A model generated the notes under the pieces. The model worked only from the letters and a program-made list of their open reading frames with translations, ran no database searches and was not told where the DNA came from. Both the position numbers and the translations under genes were made by a program. Of a stretch of 64,000 nucleotides of DNA, positions 28,203-38,070 are shown piece by piece (the stretch's first letter is position 1; each line of letters begins with the position of its first letter). Origin of the DNA: Pseudomonas hydrolytica (GTDB lineage Bacteria > Pseudomonadota > Gammaproteobacteria > Pseudomonadales > Pseudomonadaceae); assembly GCF_021495345.1 (NCBI RefSeq), contig NZ_CP099397.1, forward strand, positions 2,852,001-2,916,000. Reading direction: 5' to 3'.

Positions 28203-28306
28203 CGTTTCCTCCGTGAGATCACACGACGCTATTATTCCGCCAGCATGAGTGAATATAGCCAGTATTCAAAGAAGTGAAACCAGAGCCGTCCATGGCTCGC
28301 CAAAAT

Positions 28307-30136
28307 CTACGCGACCTCTCCGGAGCAATCCTTCACAAGCTCGCCACTGACCATCTGGATCATTTCAATGAGATTGCTGGATGAGACAGCTTCGATGGCA
28401 GAGCGCCCTTCCAGCGTCTCGCGGGGTTGCGACAACACCCGATAAAGCCGCCACGAATTGACATCCTCTACCTGATGCAGCACGGCACGCACCAACGCCT
28501 GCTTGAGCGGATCAAGCTGCCAGTCAGGAATCCGTTGGCCGCGGTTGCCCACGCTCAACGTCAGCAGCTTGCCGGCCTTGATCTCGCGGTTGATCTGGTC
28601 GCGTGATTTGCCGGCCAGCCTGGCGAACTGCACCACCGGCAGGTTGTGAGGCGCCTCATAGATTTCGAGCATTTCCATTCGCTCGCGCTGGAAGTCCGAA
28701 ATCGCAACCTCCGCAGGTGCCACTGGCTCAGGAACGGCCGGCACTGCCGACAGGCGTTTGGCCGACGTACTGATCGCCGATGACACCACAACAGGCAACG
28801 TATCAGTTGCTCTCGAATCCACAGCCGCCCCGTCACCATCATCCAGAACCGGCATACCATCAATGCGGATGGACAGATGCGCGCTTGCTGCACATACCTC
28901 GCCCTGCTCCAGCAGGTCGAGCCGATCAGCCCAGTCTTGAACCATCTTCCGACGTGGCTCCACGTACAGGGCGTGGTTATAGGTGGCGCTTACCTTGTCA
29001 GGGTCTGCGTGCGAGAGCTGAGCATCCACCCAGGTCTTGAGGTAACCGATTTCGTTGAGCGCAGTAGAAATCGTGGCACGAATACCGTGGCCGGTGAGCA
29101 GCCCCTCGTAGCCCATACGCTTGAGCGCTGCATTCAGCGTGTTTTCGCTGATGCGCTTTTTCAGATCGCTGCGGTGAGCCAGCAGGTAGCACTGTGCAGG
29201 CTTGACCTGCGCCAGCAAGTAGCGAGCAACCTCGATCGCCTGAACAGATAGCGGCACGATGTAGGGGGGAATGTCCTGCAGCCGCTTCCCGCGCTTGCGC
29301 GCGCTGTCCTGCAGCTGCTTGACCACCTCGGCCGGAATGATCCACAGGCCACGCTCAAGATCGAACTGATCTGGCGTCGCCTGGCGCAATTCGCCGGTGC
29401 GCACGCCGGTCAACAACAGCAGCCGGATACCCAACTGCGTGGTGACCGTTCCTCCATAACGACGCAGCTTGCGCAGCAGGTCGGGCAACTCTTCCAGTCG
29501 CAGGAACGGGTTGTTGACAACGGGGGGCACAGGCAAAGCAACCACATCCAGGTCTGATGCCGGGTTGCCCTCCAACCCTTCAACCTTCACCAGGGCATAG
29601 CGGAACAACTGCCTGAACCAGGTGCGCAACTTCTCGGCAGTCGTGAACGCCTTGCGCCGCTCGACCCGGGCAATCACCTCCAGCAAATCAGCGCGGCGGA
29701 CGTTGTAGATCGACATGGAGCCCAGCGTGGGCAACACGTTCTTGTCGAAGATGCGCTGGATCTGCGAGAGCGTGCTCTGCCGCCCCTCCTTGAGTTCGAG
29801 CTTGCGATGCGCCAGCCACTGCAGATACACCGATTTGAAGCTGTGCTCCGCCGCCAGACACACAGCTCGGAACTTCTGCTTCCGGTCGATCTTCGGGTTA
29901 ATGCCCTTGGCCAGCAGGGCTCGGCCCTCGTCGCGTAATTCACGCGCTTCCCGGAGACTGATCTCCGGGTAGGTGCCCAGGGACATCCGTTGTTGTCGGC
30001 CAGCCCAGTAGTACCTGAAATGCCAAGACCTGCCGCCTTTGGCAGAGATGGCCAGCGAAAGGCCATCGCTATCACGGAGAGTATAGTCTTTGCCCGTAGG
30101 CCGGGCGTGCCTGATGGAGAAGTCGGTGAGAGCCAT
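28307..30136 (-). CDS. Large tyrosine integrase of the ICEclc/IntB13 type
   Basis: 609 residues from the ATG at 30136. The N-terminal DUF4102-type arm-binding domain (about 5-85) leads to the core and catalytic domain: Arg in LLLLTGVRTGEL, the HGIR box (LLTGHGIRATIST), His in QLSHADPDK and Tyr in the NHALYVEPRR region. A C-terminal extension of about 200 residues follows, longer than in P4-type integrases (about 400 residues) but like IntB13 of ICEclc. Its gene starts 227 bases from the 3' end of tRNA-Gly(GCC), the ICEclc target, which supports that site as its attachment site. Confidence 0.9.
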   Translation of the reverse strand: MALTDFSIRHARPTGKDYTLRDSDGLSLAISAKGGRSWHFRYYWAGRQQRMSLGTYPEISLREARELRDEGRALLAKGINPKIDRKQKFRAVCLAAEHSFKSVYLQWLAHRKLELKEGRQSTLSQIQRIFDKNVLPTLGSMSIYNVRRADLLEVIARVERRKAFTTAEKLRTWFRQLFRYALVKVEGLEGNPASDLDVVALPVPPVVNNPFLRLEELPDLLRKLRRYGGTVTTQLGIRLLLLTGVRTGELRQATPDQFDLERGLWIIPAEVVKQLQDSARKRGKRLQDIPPYIVPLSVQAIEVARYLLAQVKPAQCYLLAHRSDLKKRISENTLNAALKRMGYEGLLTGHGIRATISTALNEIGYLKTWVDAQLSHADPDKVSATYNHALYVEPRRKMVQDWADRLDLLEQGEVCAASAHLSIRIDGMPVLDDGDGAAVDSRATDTLPVVVSSAISTSAKRLSAVPAVPEPVAPAEVAISDFQRERMEMLEIYEAPHNLPVVQFARLAGKSRDQINREIKAGKLLTLSVGNRGQRIPDWQLDPLKQALVRAVLHQVEDVNSWRLYRVLSQPRETLEGRSAIEAVSSSNLIEMIQMVSGELVKDCSGEVA

Positions 30137-30294
30137 GATCGTGATCCTGAACATGAGTCAGAAGCAGATACTTTTCCCGTCGCCCCCACTCCTCCCAGCA
30201 ACAATCCGGAAACCAAACCGCCCGTATTGATGTACTTAAAAAAGGACTCAATTTTCGCGGCTTGGAGTGGTTTCCAGTGGCTTTCGCTGGAACG

Positions 30295-30320
30295 AAAAAA
30301 GGGCCTTGCGGCCCTTTTTT
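30295..30320 (-). terminator. Bidirectional terminator of the tRNA-Glu/Gly operon
   Basis: AAAAAAGGGCC and GGCCCTTTTTT flank the loop TTGC, giving a T-tract on both strands. On the minus strand it ends transcripts coming from the tRNA genes, between tRNA-Gly and the integrase. Confidence 0.85.
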
Positions 30321-30328
30321 CAATGACT

Positions 30329-30352
30329 TACAGACGTTAGTGGAAGTCTGTA
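30329..30352. repeat. Inverted repeat next to the attachment site
   Basis: TACAGAC (30329-30335) and GTCTGTA (30346-30352) form a 7-base inverted repeat 11 bases from the tRNA-Gly 3' end. It could be an arm site for integrase or excisionase, or a small RNA-processing stem; the sequence alone does not decide. Confidence 0.4.
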
Positions 30353-30362
30353 GATCATAATT

Positions 30363-30438
<76 letters not shown>

Positions 30439-30452
30439 AGTACAACTTGAAG

Positions 30453-30528
30453 TGGCGTCCCCTAGGGGACTCGAACCCCTGTTACCGCCGTGAAAGGGCG
30501 GTGTCCTAGGCCACTAGACGAAGGGGAC
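30453..30528 (-). tRNA. tRNA-Glu (TTC)
   Basis: 76 bases with encoded CCA, beginning GTCCCCTTCGTCTAGTGG on the minus strand, anticodon loop CCTTTCACG and T-loop GTTCGAGTC. Acceptor stem GTCCCCT/AGGGGAC pairs fully. First gene of a two-tRNA operon with tRNA-Gly. Confidence 0.97.
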
Positions 30529-30600
30529 ATACCCCGGAACATCAAGCAACTTTCCGGCTTCCTTCGCTCTGTTTCTGGCATTGCGCTGGAAGTGGCGCGC

Positions 30601-30629
30601 ATTCTAGGGAGCCTTTGCAGGGTCGTCAA
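30601..30629 (-). promoter_or_regulatory. Sigma-70 promoter of the tRNA operon
   Basis: On the minus strand TTGACG (30629-30624) is separated by exactly 17 bases from TAGAAT (30606-30601), followed by a GC-rich discriminator as in stable-RNA promoters. Confidence 0.8.
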
Positions 30630-30750
30630 CCACTCTCTAAAAAATTTTTAAAATCAAAGACTTCAGCCCATAAATTGACATGCCACTAGGAGCCTCGCAG
30701 CCAAGCCACTACACTCGGACGAAAAGCCAGTGCTCGAGAGGTCCCAAGCA

Positions 30751-31518
30751 GTGTCCGCACTCGTGATAACCCTGCTGATAGTCGGCGGCATCGCCCTGTT
30801 GATGGTGATTGCCTATATCAACCATGCCGTCGAGAACAGCAAGCTGGAAAAGGCCCGTCAGCGTGCCGACCTGCTCGACCGCATTCGTCGCTGCCAGGAC
30901 ATCTCCGAGCGCATGCCCGGTCAGTTGATGACGCCACAGCTGAAACTGTTGCTGACCCAGCTGCAGCTGCAGGTCAGCGAGCGTCTGCTACCGCTAGACA
31001 AGCAGAGCGCGACGCTCAAGGCCGACATCGAAACCCTTCGCGCCCAGGTTGCTCAGGGCGAATCCATCGCGGTGAAGAACCCGCCACAGCCCATCGCCAA
31101 CGAAGCCAAGGCCAAGGACGTACGCTTTCTGCTGGAAAACCTGCACGCCCTGATCACCGGTTCGGTGCAGAGCGGTCTGTTGCCCGCCAATGAAGGCAAG
31201 CAGTGGATCAAGCAGATTCGCCAGATGCTGGTGCTGGTACACATCGAGTTTTTCAACACGCTGGGCCAGACAGCCCTGCAGCAGAATCAGCCCGGCCAGG
31301 CCCGTCTGGCCTTCGAGCGCGGCGTGCAATATCTGCGCAAGCAACCGGAGCCGGCGGCATACCAGACGCAGCTCAAGCGTTTCGAGGAACAGCTGGCGCG
31401 CGCCAACGCCATGGTGCTCAACAGCAATATTCCAGCCGCAGACGAGCCCAGCGAGCTGACCGAGGGCCTGAAGAACCTGGAAGACGACGACTGGAAGAAG
31501 AAGAACATCTACGACTGA
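30751..31518 (+). CDS. Conserved membrane-anchored protein of unknown function
   Basis: 255 residues from the GTG at 30751 (GAGAGG upstream; a GTG at 30730 is in frame). One N-terminal helix (LVITLLIVGGIALLMVIAYI) anchors a long, mostly helical, charged body with coiled-coil tendency (about residues 80-105) and a TPR-like stretch (ALQQNQPGQARLAFERGVQYL). In P. aeruginosa a similar gene lies beside the same tRNA pair (from memory). I do not recognise a function. Confidence 0.7.
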   Translation: MSALVITLLIVGGIALLMVIAYINHAVENSKLEKARQRADLLDRIRRCQDISERMPGQLMTPQLKLLLTQLQLQVSERLLPLDKQSATLKADIETLRAQVAQGESIAVKNPPQPIANEAKAKDVRFLLENLHALITGSVQSGLLPANEGKQWIKQIRQMLVLVHIEFFNTLGQTALQQNQPGQARLAFERGVQYLRKQPEPAAYQTQLKRFEEQLARANAMVLNSNIPAADEPSELTEGLKNLEDDDWKKKNIYD

Positions 31519-31572
31519 CCCCCCCGCATGGTCCACGCGACCAGCCGATCACCCAGCCTGCAAGGAGCTTTG

Positions 31573-32235
31573 ATGAGCCTGACCGTCTATGGCGCCCCGC
31601 TTTCCCCCTTCGTCCGCAAGGTACGTTTGTGTCTGATCGAGAAAGGGCTGGATTACGAACTGGAAGTGGTCATGCCCTTCGCCCAACCCGACTGGTATCG
31701 CGAGCTCAACCCGCTGGGCCGGATTCCCGCCTTTCGCGACGGCGATCTCAAGCTGGCGGACTCCAGCGTGATCTGTCAGTACCTTGAAGAACGCTACCCC
31801 GAGCACAAACCGCTGTACGGCGAGGATGCGCAGCAACGCGCCAGGGTGCGCTGGCTGGAGAAGTACGCCGACTACGAGCTGGCGCCCCTGTGCACCTTCA
31901 CGGTGTTTCGCAACCGCGTACTGAAAGCCACCATGGGCCAGCCGTGCGACGAGGAAAAGGTGCAGCAGGCGCTCAAGGACAAGCTGCCCAGCCACTTCGA
32001 CTATTTCGAGACCACGCTGGGTGATGCGCCCTACTTCCTTGGCGAACAACCGTCCATGGCCGATCTCGCACTGGCCAGCCAGTTGATCAACATGGAGCAC
32101 GGCGGCGAAACCCTGGATGCCGAACGCTGGCCGAACCTGGTTGCCCACTACCAGCGCATCAAGGCGCGACCCTCGATGCAAGAGATACTGCCGCGAGAGC
32201 TGCGCACGCTGGAGAAGATCGGCGTCAAGCGCTGA
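31573..32235 (+). CDS. Glutathione S-transferase family protein
   Basis: 220 residues from the ATG at 31573 (AAGGAG upstream). The thioredoxin-like N-domain carries GAPLSPFVRKVRLCL with Ser as the likely glutathione-contacting residue, the cis-Pro loop in NPLGRIPAF and the DSSVICQYLEE motif that holds glutathione. The all-helical C-domain includes QPSMADLALAS. It probably conjugates or reduces electrophiles with glutathione; the substrate is not assignable. Confidence 0.9.
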   Translation: MSLTVYGAPLSPFVRKVRLCLIEKGLDYELEVVMPFAQPDWYRELNPLGRIPAFRDGDLKLADSSVICQYLEERYPEHKPLYGEDAQQRARVRWLEKYADYELAPLCTFTVFRNRVLKATMGQPCDEEKVQQALKDKLPSHFDYFETTLGDAPYFLGEQPSMADLALASQLINMEHGGETLDAERWPNLVAHYQRIKARPSMQEILPRELRTLEKIGVKR

Positions 32236-32326
32236 TAGCCAAACGCCGCATATGCGGCCGTCCGCTTGTCGGGCGCGCCGCGCATGTATCAGCCATTAGC
32301 GGCCCGCAGCGGCGAGCCTGGCCTCT

Positions 32327-33025
<699 letters not shown>

Positions 33026-33089
33026 TTATGCTGGAAATCGATAGATTCAGGGGCGAAGATGACAGCATCCTACTTCAGGAGCCAGTGCC

Positions 33090-33857
33090 ATGCTGCCTTC
33101 GCTGTTCATCTCACACGGCTCGCCCATGCTCGCGCTGCAGCCCGGTGCCAGCGGCGAAGCGCTCACCAGACTGGCGGCCGACCTGCAGCGCCCCGAAGCC
33201 ATTCTGATCGTCTCGGCACACTGGGAAAACGAAAGCCTGCTGCTGACCGCTGGCGAGCAGCCGCGAACCTGGCATGACTTCGGCGGCTTCCCGCTCGCTC
33301 TGTATGCGCTGCAGTACCCTGCCCCCGGCGCTCCGGCGCTGGCCGGCGAAATCGCTCGGCAGCTGAGCGACGCCGGCCTGCCGGCTGCCCTGGATGCGCA
33401 GCGGCCGTTCGACCATGGCGCCTGGGTGCCGCTCTCCTTGATGTATCCCGCAGCCGATATCCCCGTGCTGCAGTTGTCGCTGCCCAGTCGCCTCGGCCCC
33501 GAGCTGCAAACGCGCGTGGGGCGCACGCTGGCCGGGCTGCGCGAGCAAGGCGTCCTGTTGATCGGTTCCGGCAGCATCACTCACAACTTGGGCGAGCTGG
33601 ACTGGCGGGCGGGACCGGAGGTCATCACTCCCTGGGCCCAGGAATTTCGCAACTGGATGGTGGAAAAGCTCGAAACGGACGACGAAGAGGCCCTGCATCA
33701 TTACCGTCGCCTGGCACCGAGCGCCGTGCGCAACCACCCAAGTGAGGAGCATCTGCTGCCACTGTTCTTCGCACGCGGCGCTGGCGGTGCCTTTTCCGTG
33801 GCTCACTCGGGCTTCACCTATGGCTCACTGGGCATGGACATCTATCGCTTCGATTAG
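33090..33857 (+). CDS. DODA-type extradiol aromatic ring-opening dioxygenase (YgiD-like)
   Basis: 255 residues. Metal-binding His residues are seen in SLFISHGSPMLA (His9), SAHWENE (about 47) and FDHGAWVPL (about 112), with a further conserved GSGSITHNL near residue 160, as in 4,5-DOPA dioxygenases of LigB type. The enzyme cleaves catecholic rings; the natural substrate here is unknown. Its last 4 bases overlap the 3' end of the convergent TetR gene. Confidence 0.9.
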   Translation: MLPSLFISHGSPMLALQPGASGEALTRLAADLQRPEAILIVSAHWENESLLLTAGEQPRTWHDFGGFPLALYALQYPAPGAPALAGEIARQLSDAGLPAALDAQRPFDHGAWVPLSLMYPAADIPVLQLSLPSRLGPELQTRVGRTLAGLREQGVLLIGSGSITHNLGELDWRAGPEVITPWAQEFRNWMVEKLETDDEEALHHYRRLAPSAVRNHPSEEHLLPLFFARGAGGAFSVAHSGFTYGSLGMDIYRFD

Positions 33858-34438
33858 CCGCCGCTTTTCACGCTTTCCCAGGCGATCTGCGCCAGCAGCT
33901 CGCGGCATTCGCCCAGCTCGCTTTGGGTGCGGCCAGCCAGCCAGTTGCGCGCCAGATCCTGCGTCGGCCCAATCACCACCGAGGCGAAGCAGTCGTCCGG
34001 CAACGTCCTGAACAGCCCCTGGCGACGATACTCGGCAAGCGCCGCAAGTATCCGAGCAAAGTGCTCACGGTTGGCCTCACGCAGCGTATCCCCCATCTCG
34101 CCCGCTTCGACCCGACTGCGGCTGTGCAGGATAAAACGCGCCCAATCCGGGTTGGTCACCACCCAGTCGATGTAGCTGGTTACCAGCAGTTTGACGCAGG
34201 CCTCGGCACTGGCAGCTTCGGCGAACCCGCGCTGCAGCAGATCGGCATACTGCGCGGTACCGGCCAGATAGAGCGCGGCGATGATCCGTTCCTTGTTGCC
34301 AAAGTGGTGATACAGACTGCCGATGCTCGCCCCAGAGCGGTCGCGGATCATCTCGATAGTGGTGGCATCGACGCCGTGCTCGGTGAAGCAGGCCAGCGCA
34401 GCCTGCAGAATCTCGTCTTTGCGCGATGAACGGGGCAT
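33854..34438 (-). CDS. TetR/AcrR-family repressor
   Basis: 194 residues from the ATG at 34438, chosen for its GAGGA site; a TTG at 34450 is in frame. The DNA-binding domain is clear (DEILQAALACFTEHGVDATT, then GASIGSLYHHFGNKERI). The ligand domain is unassigned. It is divergent from the hotdog thioesterase-like gene, and tandem palindromes lie between them, so it likely represses both itself and that gene. Confidence 0.93.
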   Translation of the reverse strand: MPRSSRKDEILQAALACFTEHGVDATTIEMIRDRSGASIGSLYHHFGNKERIIAALYLAGTAQYADLLQRGFAEAASAEACVKLLVTSYIDWVVTNPDWARFILHSRSRVEAGEMGDTLREANREHFARILAALAEYRRQGLFRTLPDDCFASVVIGPTQDLARNWLAGRTQSELGECRELLAQIAWESVKSGG

Positions 34439-34453
34439 GCCAATCCTCAATGA

Positions 34454-34482
34454 CTAGAATATTTTTCTAGAATAATTTTCTA
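34454..34482. promoter_or_regulatory. Tandem palindromic operator for the TetR regulator
   Basis: CTAGAATATTTTTCTAG (34454-34470) is a perfect 6-5-6 palindrome, and its right arm is reused in a second one, TAGAATAATTTTCTA (34468-34482). The pair sits between the divergent TetR and hotdog genes, just before a TATACT -10 (34490-34495). Confidence 0.7.
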
Positions 34483-34542
34483 ACACTCGTATACTGCCTC
34501 GGCGCGCGCTCTTCTTCAATCGCAGCACCCAGGAGATAGCCC

Positions 34543-34980
34543 ATGAGTCAGATGTTGCAGATGTTTCAGCAGGCAGGCGCTGCCCAGTTCAGCGCGATGA
34601 TCGGTCAGGTCGCCCCCTACTTCGCCAGCATCGCCCCGCAAATGGTCGAGCTGCGCCCCGGCTACGCCGAGGTCCACTTCGCCAAGCGCCGCGAAGTGCT
34701 CAATCATATCGGTACGGTACATGCCATCGCCCTGTGCAACGCCGCCGAACTCGCTGCCGGTAGCATGACCGACGCATCCATTGCGCCCGGCTGCCGCTGG
34801 ATTCCCAAGGGTATGACGGTGCAATACCTGGCCAAGGCCGATGGCGATATCCGCGCGGTGGCCGATGGCAGCGAGGTGGATTGGAGCCAGACCGGCGACA
34901 TCATGGTGCCGGTGATGGCCTACGTGGGAGAGAAGCCGGTGTTTCGCGCAGAGATCACCATGTACGTCAGCCAGGCCTGA
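34543..34980 (+). CDS. Hotdog-fold thioesterase-like protein (DUF4442)
   Basis: 145 residues. The pattern of a DUF4442/PaaI-like hotdog is visible: VELRPGYAEVHFAKRREVLNHIGTVHAIALCNAAELAAG with the Asn-His-x-Gly-Thr-x-His stretch near residues 54-60, where thioesterases place the catalytic helix. It may hydrolyse an acyl-CoA. Divergent from, and probably repressed by, the TetR gene through the palindromes upstream. Followed by a terminator. Confidence 0.8.
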   Translation: MSQMLQMFQQAGAAQFSAMIGQVAPYFASIAPQMVELRPGYAEVHFAKRREVLNHIGTVHAIALCNAAELAAGSMTDASIAPGCRWIPKGMTVQYLAKADGDIRAVADGSEVDWSQTGDIMVPVMAYVGEKPVFRAEITMYVSQA

Positions 34981-34986
34981 AACGAC

Positions 34987-35009
34987 GAGGCCCGTCATTG
35001 ACGGGCCTC
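34987..35009. terminator. Bidirectional hairpin between convergent genes
   Basis: GAGGCCCGTCA pairs with TGACGGGCCTC; it lies between the hotdog gene (+) and acuI (-), and can serve both. Neither side has a long T-tract. Confidence 0.65.
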
Positions 35010-35013
35010 TCGC

Positions 35014-36003
35014 TCAATCCAGCCGCACCAGCACGCGGCCGACCATGCCACCGGACAATATGCGCTCGATGGAGCCCGGCAGTTCCGCCAGTTCCACCTC
35101 CTGACACAGCTCGGAGAGATCGAGCTTCCATTGCAGCGACAGCTTGTCCCACATCGAGGCCTTGACCACCAGCGGCAGCTCCACCGAGTCCACGCCCAGG
35201 AGGTTGACGCCGCGCAGGATGAAGGGCAACACGCTGGCCTGGAAGGCGACACCGGCGGTAAGGCCGCAGCAGGCCACGCTGCCACCGCGCTGCAGCGACT
35301 TGACCACGTTGAACAGAATGTCGCCGCCAACGGTATCCACCGCTGCGGCCCAACGCTCCTTGAGCATCGGACGGTCGACACCCTGCTGCAGCTCTGCGCG
35401 GTCGACGATCTCGTCGGCACCCAGCTTACTGAGCCAAACGCCCTGCTCGGCCTTCCCGGTAGCCGCTGCCACCTGATAGCCGAGCTTCTTCAGCAGCACC
35501 ACGGCGATGCTGCCGACGCCGCCCGTGGCGCCGGTCACCAACACCGTGCCGGCCTCCGGGGTGACACCGGCCTGCTCCAGCTTGTCCACGCACAGGGCGG
35601 CGGTGAGGCCGGCGGTGCCGAGGATCATCGCATCGCGCAACGGCAGCCCCTGCGGCCGCTTGATCGCCCAACTCGCCGGCACGCGGATGTACTGGCCGAA
35701 GCCGCCGGCGGTGTTCATGCCCAGGTCGTAACCGGTGACGATCACCTCGTCGCCCACGGCGAATTCGGCCACGCTGGAGGCTTCTACCACGCCTGCCGCG
35801 TCGATCCCCGGCGTGTGCGGATAGTTCTTGGTTACACCGCGGTTGCCGCTGGCCGACAGGGCATCCTTGTAATTGAGCGAGGAATAACGCACCCGGATCA
35901 GCAGATCACCAGCCGGCAGGTCCTCGACCTGCCGCTCCACCACTTCGCACTGGAAGACGTTGTCGGTGATTTCGCTGATCTGCAGGGCCTTGAATTCAGT
36001 CAT
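35014..36003 (-). CDS. acuI: Acrylyl-CoA reductase AcuI / YhdH-family quinone oxidoreductase
   Basis: 329 residues from the ATG at 36003 (GAGGAGAAG upstream). Medium-chain dehydrogenase fold without zinc ligands: SSLNYKDALSASGNRGV early on, HTPGIDAAGVV, and the nucleotide loop VTGATGGVGSIAV (about residues 150-162), characteristic of YhdH/AcuI. Such enzymes reduce acryloyl-CoA with NADPH. Transcribed alone; sohB lies upstream on the same strand 92 bases away. Confidence 0.88.
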   Translation of the reverse strand: MTEFKALQISEITDNVFQCEVVERQVEDLPAGDLLIRVRYSSLNYKDALSASGNRGVTKNYPHTPGIDAAGVVEASSVAEFAVGDEVIVTGYDLGMNTAGGFGQYIRVPASWAIKRPQGLPLRDAMILGTAGLTAALCVDKLEQAGVTPEAGTVLVTGATGGVGSIAVVLLKKLGYQVAAATGKAEQGVWLSKLGADEIVDRAELQQGVDRPMLKERWAAAVDTVGGDILFNVVKSLQRGGSVACCGLTAGVAFQASVLPFILRGVNLLGVDSVELPLVVKASMWDKLSLQWKLDLSELCQEVELAELPGSIERILSGGMVGRVLVRLD

Positions 36004-36095
36004 TACCTTCTCCTCTTGTCGTCGTTCGGTAGCGCCGTGCACCTGGGGCCATCTTCAATGCGAAAGGGTCGACGCCGCAAACCCTCGATGGGCTC

Positions 36096-37115
36096 TTACC
36101 AGAACCGCTGCTGATTGAGTCTGCTCAGCCAGGTCAGCACGAAGCGATCCAGAGCCGCGCTGGCAGCCAGGCCGACGCGCTCCTGCAGGCTCTTTTTCTG
36201 AGCGAAATGCAGATGAAACAGTTCAGCCTCGACGGCACGCTCGGCCAGATACTGGTCGCTGGTCTTGAGCTCGTCCACCAGCAGGCGCTCCTGAGCGGCC
36301 ATGCCCAGCCAGACCTCGCCGGTGGCGATTGCGTCTATATCCAGCTGCGGGCGATAGCGGGCGACGAACCCCTTGAACAGATCGTGGGTGGTCTGCAGAT
36401 CTTCCTGAAACTTCTCTCGGCCCTTCTCGGTGTTTTCGCCGAAGATGGTCAGGGTGCGCTTGTACTCGCCCGCCGTGAGAACTTCGAAGTCGATGTCGTG
36501 CTTCTTCAGCAGACGATGGACATTGGGCAGCTGCGCCACCACACCGATGGAGCCGAGGATGGCGAAGGGCGCGGCGAGGATCTTCTGGCCGATACAGGCC
36601 ATCATGTAGCCGCCGCTGGCCGCTACCTTGTCGACACAAACCGTCAGCGGAATGCCGGCGTCGCGGATGCGTACCAGTTGCGAGGATGCCAGCCCGTAGC
36701 TGTGCACCATGCCGCCGCCGCTTTCCAGACGCAGCACCACCTCGTCGTCGGCCTTGGCCAGCGACAGCAGAGCGGTCACTTCGTGGCGCAGGTTGTCGGT
36801 AGCAGACGCTTTGATGTCACCATCGAAATCCAGCACGAAGACCCGCGGCTTGCTTGCCGGCGCCTTTTTCTCCAGCTTGGCGGCCTTGGCTTCGGCCTTG
36901 CGCGCAACCTTGAGCTGCTCCTTGTGCAGCACGCTCTGCTCGAGACGCTCGCGCAGGTCTCTGTAGAAATCGTTGAGCTTCTGTACCTGCAACTGCCCGC
37001 TGCTGCGCCGGCCCTTGCCGCGCGTGGCAGCGAGCGCAACCAGCACCAGGACGATGGCGACCACCAGGGTCAGGGTTTTGGCCAGAAAGCTGGCGTACTC
37101 GCTAAGAAACTCCAC
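36096..37115 (-). CDS. sohB: SohB, inner-membrane S49-family peptidase
   Basis: 339 residues from the GTG at 37115, which gives the SohB-typical start xEFLSEYASFLAKTLT; the longer frame adds 34 non-family residues. One N-terminal membrane helix, a basic linker, then the S49 domain: VFVLDFDGDIKAS, the LESGGGMVHSYG oxyanion region, DKVAASGGYMMAC and the catalytic-Ser region AILGSIGVVAQ, with the Lys in the GEYKRTLT segment. SohB degrades signal peptides or damaged membrane proteins. Confidence 0.93.
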   Translation of the reverse strand: MEFLSEYASFLAKTLTLVVAIVLVLVALAATRGKGRRSSGQLQVQKLNDFYRDLRERLEQSVLHKEQLKVARKAEAKAAKLEKKAPASKPRVFVLDFDGDIKASATDNLRHEVTALLSLAKADDEVVLRLESGGGMVHSYGLASSQLVRIRDAGIPLTVCVDKVAASGGYMMACIGQKILAAPFAILGSIGVVAQLPNVHRLLKKHDIDFEVLTAGEYKRTLTIFGENTEKGREKFQEDLQTTHDLFKGFVARYRPQLDIDAIATGEVWLGMAAQERLLVDELKTSDQYLAERAVEAELFHLHFAQKKSLQERVGLAASAALDRFVLTWLSRLNQQRFW

Positions 37116-37313
37116 GGATCCCCCTTGGACAATGCGGCTGCGCCCAGGCGCACAAAGGCTCAAGCATACCGACGCAGGCGGCGGGCGGCCAGGTTTGGCG
37201 GCACGAGCGGGCGCCATACGAGCAATTCAAACAAGCGTATGTTTTTTCGTTGACAGCCCCCGAGCTTCCTCATAACCTCGCGGAACTTTCAACGTGCCGA
37301 GACCAGTACGGAC

Positions 37314-38012
37314 GTGGGCAGCATTTACCTGATTCGACATGGCCAGGCTTCATTCGGTGCAGACGACTACGATGTCCTGTCTCCCGTCGGTGTGCGCCAG
37401 GCCGAAGTACTGGGCGAGCACCTCAGCCAGCTCGGCATCGTCTTCGACCGCTGCGTCAGCGGCAGCCTGCGCCGACAGCAGCATACCGCCAATGCCGCAC
37501 TGCAGCGCATGAACGACGCCCCGGCGCTGGATATCGACGAAGCCTTCAACGAGTTCGATGCCGACGCGGTGATCCGCACCCTGCTCCCCGATCTGCTGCC
37601 GGAAGAACCCGAAGCCCTGCACATCCTGCGTAACGGCGCGCAGAACCGCGCCGAATTCCAGCGCCTGTTCGCCAAGCTGATCCAGCGCTGGGTCTCCGGC
37701 GAACACGACAAACCCGGGCTGCAGAGCTGGCAGGCCTATGTCGAGCAGGTCGAGGGCGGCCTGCGGCGCATTCTCGAACAGGCCCAGAGCAAACAGAACA
37801 TCGCCGTATTCACCTCCGGCGGCACCATCACCGCCCTGCTGCGCCTAGTCACCGGCGTACCGGCGCACAAAGCTTTCGAACTGAATTGGCAAATCGTCAA
37901 CACCTCGCTCAGCCAGCTGAAGTTTCGTGGCAACGAGGTGAGTCTGGCTTCCTTCAACAGCCATGTGCATTTACAGCTGCTGAAGGCGCCGGAGCTCATT
38001 ACCTACCGGTGA
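37314..38012 (+). CDS. Histidine phosphatase family protein
   Basis: 232 residues, GTG start. The RHG catalytic motif (IYLIRHGQASFG, His9) opens the protein, and the second catalytic His region is reduced to VFTSGGTITALL, where phosphoglycerate-mutase-like enzymes usually have a His (VxHGG). That replaced His makes activity uncertain. It is followed 58 bases later by the SCP2 gene on the same strand, a pairing seen in other pseudomonads. Confidence 0.85.
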   Translation: MGSIYLIRHGQASFGADDYDVLSPVGVRQAEVLGEHLSQLGIVFDRCVSGSLRRQQHTANAALQRMNDAPALDIDEAFNEFDADAVIRTLLPDLLPEEPEALHILRNGAQNRAEFQRLFAKLIQRWVSGEHDKPGLQSWQAYVEQVEGGLRRILEQAQSKQNIAVFTSGGTITALLRLVTGVPAHKAFELNWQIVNTSLSQLKFRGNEVSLASFNSHVHLQLLKAPELITYR

Positions 38013-38070
38013 GTTCCGGCCCACTGCGGCCGCGAGGCTGCGCGAAAAACCTGAAAAGAAGGATAAGACC

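Noticed and set aside
26804..28306. Second copy of the tRNA-Gly 18-base att sequence
   Set aside because: Searched by eye on both strands through this gap and further left; no match found.
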